A DNA stretch of 64,000 nt. Source: Leifsonia tongyongensis (lineage in GTDB: Bacteria; Actinomycetota; Actinomycetes; Actinomycetales; Microbacteriaceae). The notes beneath the pieces are model-generated. The model was not told where the DNA came from and did not search any database. It saw nothing but the letters and a program-made list of their open reading frames with translations. The translations under genes and the position numbers were made by a program. The stretch lies in the NCBI RefSeq assembly GCF_010686705.1, contig NZ_JAAGWY010000001.1:434001-498000 (forward strand). Reading direction: 5' to 3'. Shown here one piece after another: positions 59,723-64,000 of the stretch (positions within the stretch are counted from its first letter, which is position 1; every line of letters begins with the position of its first letter).

Positions 59723-60559
59723 CTACTCCCCTTTGATTGCGCCCGCGGTGAGTCCCTGGATGAACGAACGCTGTCCGAAGAGGTACACGACGAGCAGTGG
59801 CAGCGTCGCGATCGCCATGCCCGCCATCACCGTCGGGATGTCGAGGCTGTAGCGGCTCTGGAACCCTGTCAAGCCGATCATGAGGGTCTTCTTGTCGTTG
59901 CTCTGCATCAGAACAAGCGCGAGCAGGAGCTCATTCCACGCCCAAAGAACGTTGACGATCGCAAGTGTCGCCATGGGCGCCTTAGAGAGCGGCAGAACGA
60001 TTCGTACGAAAGTCGTCCATGACGACGCACCGTCAACTTTCGCCGCCTCGAGCATGGAGCTCGGGACGGTCGAGAAGAAGTTGGTCAGCATGAAGATCGA
60101 GAACGGCAGCATGAGGCCGATGTAGATCACGATCAGGAGCTGGAATGTCGAGATCCAGCCCAGTTGAGCGCCCATCTGGAAGAGCGGGATCAGCAGCACG
60201 ACGGGCGGAATGACCATCAGCGAGATGATTACAGCCAGCAGGGTCGACTTGCCGGGGAAGTTCCAGTTTGCGAAGCCCCAGGCCGCGAGTGCTGCGATTG
60301 CGATGGTGAGGATGACGGATGCACCGGTCACGATGACGCTGTTGCTGAACCAGGTCGGGAACTGCGCCGACCACACGCGGCCGAAGCCGGCGAGGGTCGG
60401 AGAGAGGGGCAAACCGAAGGGCGAGCGAAGGAAGTCCGCCTGCGTCTTGAACGCTCCCGTGAACATCACATAGGTCGGTAGGAGTGCGATGAACGCGACG
60501 ACGGCGAGGAGCAGGTAGCGCACCGTGGGGCCGGTGCGCCTGCGGAGGAAAGTGTTCAT
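59723..60559 (-). CDS. Sugar ABC transporter permease (MalG-like)
   Basis: A 278-aa permease with six helices. The EAA loop is LEAAKVDGASSWTTFVRIVLPLSKAP written as an EAA-type EAAKVDGA. The C-terminus carries FIQGLTAGAIKG, the signature ending of MalG-type (CUT1) permeases. It follows the MalF-like gene after 12 nt. No ATPase gene is present downstream, as is common in actinobacteria, where a shared MsiK-type ATPase is used. Confidence 0.87.
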   Translation of the reverse strand: MNTFLRRRTGPTVRYLLLAVVAFIALLPTYVMFTGAFKTQADFLRSPFGLPLSPTLAGFGRVWSAQFPTWFSNSVIVTGASVILTIAIAALAAWGFANWNFPGKSTLLAVIISLMVIPPVVLLIPLFQMGAQLGWISTFQLLIVIYIGLMLPFSIFMLTNFFSTVPSSMLEAAKVDGASSWTTFVRIVLPLSKAPMATLAIVNVLWAWNELLLALVLMQSNDKKTLMIGLTGFQSRYSLDIPTVMAGMAIATLPLLVVYLFGQRSFIQGLTAGAIKGE

Positions 60560-60571
60560 TGGTGCTGATTC

Positions 60572-61486
60572 CTAGCTGTTCGCCCGCATGGCGCGGCGCT
60601 GCATCCGGACGAAGACGACGACGAACACCATCGTTCCCAGGAACAGGATGACGGCGGCGGCAGCCGCGAGTTCCGGCTGCTGGTACTGGAAAGCATTCCG
60701 GTAGATGTAGAGCTCGCTGACAACGGTCGAATCGCCCGGTCCGCCCTGGCCGTTCGTGAGGACGTACACGTAGTTGAACACCCAAGAGACCATGGTGATC
60801 GCTTCGGTCACGATATAGAAACCGAGGATCGGGCGGATCTCGGGGAGGGTGATCGACCAGTGCGTGCGCCAGAATCCGGCACCGTCGAGCTTTGCGGCCT
60901 CATAGGCCTCGGTCGAGATAGTGAGCATGCGCGCGAGGAGCAGAACGACACCGAAGCCGACCTCTTTCCACATAATGACGCCGGCCATCGTCCACAGGGC
61001 TACGTGGGGGTCTCCCAGCCAGTCGAGCGCGATGTTGCCGAGGCCAACCGAGCGGAGGACCTCATTGATGGGGCCGTTGCGCTGCAGCAGTTGACCGAAG
61101 ACGACCGCGACGACGGGCACAGCAAGGATGTACGGCATGAAGACGACGGCACGGAAGAAGCCGAGGCCCTTCTTGGTTTCGAACAGGACCACGGCCACGA
61201 GCATCGCCAGGAACGCCATCACGGGGACCGCGAGCAGCAGGAGCGCGTTGTGCAGCAACCCCGTGGTGAACAGCGGGTCGCTGAAGATCAGCGCGAAGTT
61301 CTCCAGCCCGACCCAGTCACCCTGGAAGGACATCGACTGACCGAAAAGCGTGACGATCGAATACCCGAAGATCGCGACCAGCACCAGAAGGGCCGGCGCG
61401 ATCCACAGGAGTGGCTGAAGGGTGGAACGGGAGGGCCGCTTTCCGGCGACCCTCCTCTCCCGTACTCCGGTTACTGCGATTGCCAC
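60572..61486 (-). CDS. Sugar ABC transporter permease (MalF-like)
   Basis: A 304-aa permease with six helices. The EAA loop has EAAKLDGAGFWRTHWSITLP. CUT1 permeases of this type bring oligosaccharides into the cell. It begins 2 nt after the binding-protein gene and precedes the MalG-like gene, so the three are one operon. The alpha-galactosidase upstream suggests galactosides as cargo. Confidence 0.87.
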   Translation of the reverse strand: MAIAVTGVRERRVAGKRPSRSTLQPLLWIAPALLVLVAIFGYSIVTLFGQSMSFQGDWVGLENFALIFSDPLFTTGLLHNALLLLAVPVMAFLAMLVAVVLFETKKGLGFFRAVVFMPYILAVPVVAVVFGQLLQRNGPINEVLRSVGLGNIALDWLGDPHVALWTMAGVIMWKEVGFGVVLLLARMLTISTEAYEAAKLDGAGFWRTHWSITLPEIRPILGFYIVTEAITMVSWVFNYVYVLTNGQGGPGDSTVVSELYIYRNAFQYQQPELAAAAAVILFLGTMVFVVVFVRMQRRAMRANS

Positions 61487-61488
61487 CG

Positions 61489-62814
61489 TTATCGAGCCCA
61501 GACCGTGAAGTTCTTGACCAGCGTGCGGTCAGTGGTGCGCAGCCGCTTCGCAGTCGCCTCCATGTCTGCCGCGGCGGCCTTCGCGTTCTCCGAACCCTGC
61601 AGAACAAGCTGCACGTTCTTGAAGACCGCGTCGGAGTCGAGCTGCGGCGGGATGTAATTCTCGAGGTACGGCGAGCCCTTCACTGCCAGGTCGAACAGTG
61701 CCTTCTTCGACGGCGAGGTCACCTGGGAGGTGTCGAAACGGTCGTCGGCCGGCATCGCGCCAGTTGCCGCGTAGAACGCGTTCAGTTCCGGTGTGGTGTG
61801 GAGGAAACGAATGAAGTCGGCGCCCACCTGCGGATACTTGCTCCACGACGTGATGCCGAGGGTCTGCGAGGTGGAGCCGAGCTTGCCAGCGTACGGTCCC
61901 TTCGACCACGACGGCATCCCCATGACCTCGACCTTCGAGTCACCGCCGGCCTTCTGCACGAAGTTCGGTGCGTCGGTTCCAGCGGTGATGGTCATAGCGG
62001 CGGATCCGTCGACGAACCGCTGCTGCGCCTGGTACAGCTCGAGCGAGTTGATGTCGTTGTTCCAGCATCCGTGCTGCTTCGACTCCGCCAGTCGATTCCA
62101 CCATTCAGCGTGCTTGGCGCTGGTGAACGATTGCTTGCCGACCGACGCAGCGATGACGTCCTTCTGCGAGCTGAGGTCCTGCGACCCGAGGATCGAGTAG
62201 AGCCATCCTCCGAACCAGCCGTCTTTGACACCGCCTGCGATCGTGGTGACCCCCTTGGAGGACAGCGCATCACAGACCGACATCAGCTGGTCCCACGTGG
62301 TGGGAATGGTCTGCCCGTACTTCGCCAGCACGTCCTTGCGCACGAGAAGGGGGAACGAGGGCTGGACGTACCAGGGGGCGGTCCAGACCTTTCCGTCGTA
62401 GGTCTCCTCGGTCGCGTTGAGGTAGTGGGCGAGCTCGCTCTTCGACAGGTAGTCGGAGACCGGGACGATCTGCTTATTCCAGGCCGGCGTGAGGGCGTTC
62501 GTGCCGCCCCAGAAGTACTCGAGGTCCGGGCCGGTCTTGGATGCTGCGGCAGTCTGGAACGAGGGAACGAGTCCGTCGGTCGTCTGAAGCACGGCATCGA
62601 TCGTGATGTTGGGGTGCTTGGCCTCGTAGGCCGATACCGCCGCATCGACGAACTTCTGCGCGCCCGGGGCCTCCTGGTCTCCCCACCACCACATCGTGAG
62701 TGTGACCTTGCCGGTGGGGAACTTGGCCGCGGCCGGCGCGCTCCCGGCTGTGCCGCTGCACGCGGTCAGCGCGAGCGTTGTCGCGAGAGCGAGGGCTGTT
62801 ACCGCTTTTTTCAT
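61489..62814 (-). CDS. Sugar ABC transporter substrate-binding lipoprotein (MalE-like)
   Basis: A 441-aa lipoprotein from the ATG at 62814. The lipobox is LALTAC (Cys19). The mature part is a CUT1 extracellular binding protein: KVTLTMWWWGDQEAPGAQKF near the start, then a long bilobal fold. It precedes the two permeases. The ribosome site is GGTGA. Substrate is not fixed by sequence, but the alpha-galactosidase gene on the same strand points to alpha-galactosides. Confidence 0.87.
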   Translation of the reverse strand: MKKAVTALALATTLALTACSGTAGSAPAAAKFPTGKVTLTMWWWGDQEAPGAQKFVDAAVSAYEAKHPNITIDAVLQTTDGLVPSFQTAAASKTGPDLEYFWGGTNALTPAWNKQIVPVSDYLSKSELAHYLNATEETYDGKVWTAPWYVQPSFPLLVRKDVLAKYGQTIPTTWDQLMSVCDALSSKGVTTIAGGVKDGWFGGWLYSILGSQDLSSQKDVIAASVGKQSFTSAKHAEWWNRLAESKQHGCWNNDINSLELYQAQQRFVDGSAAMTITAGTDAPNFVQKAGGDSKVEVMGMPSWSKGPYAGKLGSTSQTLGITSWSKYPQVGADFIRFLHTTPELNAFYAATGAMPADDRFDTSQVTSPSKKALFDLAVKGSPYLENYIPPQLDSDAVFKNVQLVLQGSENAKAAAADMEATAKRLRTTDRTLVKNFTVWAR

Positions 62815-62942
62815 TGATGTCACCTTTGACTTCACTTTCGCTAGTCCGTTATCGAAGCCTTGCGTGAGCACAATAATACGATGTAATGCCGGAAAATGGC
62901 GAATCCGCGTCTCGCGTCAGTCGCGTGTTGCAGCAATAGGTA

Positions 62943-64000
62943 CTACTTAATGCGGGACAACGCCGAAGGCTCGACGAGGATGAGCCAGGATGACACACCA
63001 TCGCCCTGCGCGGGCAGGGCCACCGAGGCGCCCGTCAGAGGAATGCCGGCGCCGGTCGCGAGATCCGTGGCCCGCGCCGGAAGCTCCGGATCGAAGGCTC
63101 CGGTGATGCTCCCCGGAGTAGATCCGCCGGGGAGCCGGATCGCACAGAGCAGGTGACGGTCCCCGAGGCTGAGCTGGAAAGCGGGGTTCCGCTCCCCCTG
63201 CCCGCCCCGCAACGGTTGTGGTGTAAGTCGCGTCAGCACACCGTCGCGAACGAACGGGGCGATGGTCGATCTGAAGAGGTCGACGTGGACGGCGAGCCGT
63301 TCGCACAGTTCCGCCCTCAGCTCGGGCAGTCGAAGTGAAACACCGAAACGCTGCAGCATGGCGGCGCGCAGTGTGGTGTCGAAGTCGTCGGCACTCAGGG
63401 CGGCGAAGTCGAGCTGCGAGGGAGCGTGGTCCCCGCGCCATTGCGACCAGGACCAGTGCAGCATCGCCGCCGGCGGCAGCATCAGGCTTGCCGCCCAGAA
63501 CACCTGCAGGTGGTGTTCCGTGTAGTCGGGATCCGACAGGAACGAGCAGTGCACATGACGGGCAAGGCCGAGGTCGATACGCAGTCCGCCCGAGGCACAG
63601 GCTTCCAGAACGACACCGGGATGCCTCGCACGGAACGCATCGAGGACCGAGTAGAGGCCCTCGTAGTGGCGGAAGAGGCCGTCGGCTGCGCCGTGCCCGT
63701 GGTCGGTTCGCGTGCAACCGGCTCCGGGGTCGATGTTGAAGTCGAGCTTGAGCCAGACGGCATCCATGTCGTCGACCGCGCGATCGAGCGCGTCGGCGAC
63801 GAAGGCACGGCCCGCTTCGGAGCCGAGACAGACGTAGCCGAGGAACGTCGGATCGTCCGCGTCGACCGATACGGTGTTGGGCTTGTAGGTCGGCGTTCCG
63901 GGTTCGCGGGTTCGCGTGTCGCCGAGCGCAACGATATCCGGACGCGTGCGCCGCACGACCGCGGCCGCACCGATCGCTTCGCCCTCGAGCCAGATGCCGG
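62943..64000 (-). CDS. GH36 alpha-galactosidase, 3' part only (runs off the window)
   Basis: The frame is open to the window edge, where it reads GIWLEGEAIGAAAVVRRTRP; the N-terminal beta domain lies beyond. GH36 hallmarks are AVWLKLDFNIDPGAGC (nucleophile Asp in LDFN), VVLEACASGGLRIDLGLARH and CSFLSDPDYTEHH (acid/base region). The C-terminal beta domain follows. It hydrolyses alpha-1,6-linked galactose. The binding protein gene of the ABC system follows after a 128-bp gap, so enzyme and importer work on the same oligosaccharides. No signal can be judged. Confidence 0.85.
   Translation of the reverse strand, partial: GIWLEGEAIGAAAVVRRTRPDIVALGDTRTREPGTPTYKPNTVSVDADDPTFLGYVCLGSEAGRAFVADALDRAVDDMDAVWLKLDFNIDPGAGCTRTDHGHGAADGLFRHYEGLYSVLDAFRARHPGVVLEACASGGLRIDLGLARHVHCSFLSDPDYTEHHLQVFWAASLMLPPAAMLHWSWSQWRGDHAPSQLDFAALSADDFDTTLRAAMLQRFGVSLRLPELRAELCERLAVHVDLFRSTIAPFVRDGVLTRLTPQPLRGGQGERNPAFQLSLGDRHLLCAIRLPGGSTPGSITGAFDPELPARATDLATGAGIPLTGASVALPAQGDGVSSWLILVEPSALSRIK

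Noticed and set aside
61411-62817. A 468-codon plus-strand frame
   Set aside because: Exact antisense of the MalE-like binding protein gene, which has a clear lipobox and operon context.
1-64000. CRISPR array or Cas genes
   Set aside because: No series of regularly spaced direct repeats with unique spacers was seen. The only tandem repeats are the 21-bp units at 24220 and the 51-bp duplication at 50121.

Overview
The window looks like an accessory region of a high-GC actinobacterial chromosome, probably Microbacteriaceae. The grounds are the codon use, the DUF2510-type and DUF4190-type membrane proteins, the CtaG/CcdA/Sco-type respiratory assembly genes, abundant MarR/GntR/IclR/TetR regulators and the many overlapping ATGA/GTGA start-stop junctions. 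The genus cannot be fixed from sequence alone. No rRNA, tRNA or CRISPR array was seen.

Layout. 0-5.6 kb: an IS481-type transposase remnant, duplicated small secreted proteins, a membrane protein and a MarR regulator. 5.6-13.7 kb: a leader-like repeat, a hypothetical gene, a methyltransferase-like membrane protein, a MarR-NmrA-4TM-small-protein group and a FAD monooxygenase. 13.7-23.8 kb: a drug-type ABC exporter, a second MarR, a CtaG-CcdA-Sco/TlpA copper/thiol operon, a ClC chloride channel and a cation/proton antiporter. 24.4-28 kb: two tandem GntR regulators and a broken FtsW-like gene. 28.1-36.3 kb: an intact catabolic unit (IclR, LivHMGF-type ABC transporter with binding lipoprotein, class III CoA-transferase, HMG-CoA-lyase-like enzyme). 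36.4-39 kb: an inverted decayed copy of the 10-13.7 kb group, next to a TetR gene. 39-50.6 kb: envelope lipoproteins and membrane proteins, with a two-component system whose operon continues into secreted proteins. 50.7-59.6 kb: an island with a RES/Xre toxin-antitoxin pair, an orphan antitoxin-like gene, a frameshifted SRAP gene, a large serine recombinase and duplicated gene debris. 59.7-64 kb: a MalEFG-type sugar ABC transporter and the 3' part of a GH36 alpha-galactosidase that runs off the edge.

Two patterns tie the first half together. First, a 13-bp palindrome, TGCAANNNTTGCA, recurs in at least six upstream regions between 5.2 and 22.2 kb. It lies in front of two paralogous MarR genes, two paralogous hypothetical genes, the ABC/monooxygenase operon, the CtaG/CcdA/Sco operon and the ClC gene. 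This looks like a local MarR regulon joining export, flavin oxidation, copper/thiol handling and ion transport. Second, the module [FAD monooxygenase, 180-aa hypothetical, 74-aa acidic protein, 4TM protein, NmrA-like reductase] exists in three copies (about 6, 10-13.7 and 36.4-38.2 kb). Each copy has decayed differently, and the two NmrA copies sit next to different regulators (MarR versus TetR), each with its own perfect palindrome.

Several genes are interrupted by single-base or small indels (NmrA copy 2, SRAP, FtsW-like, 180-aa hypothetical copy 2). These may be true pseudogenes or, for homopolymer cases, sequencing errors. All functional statements are from reading the sequence; no database search was run.
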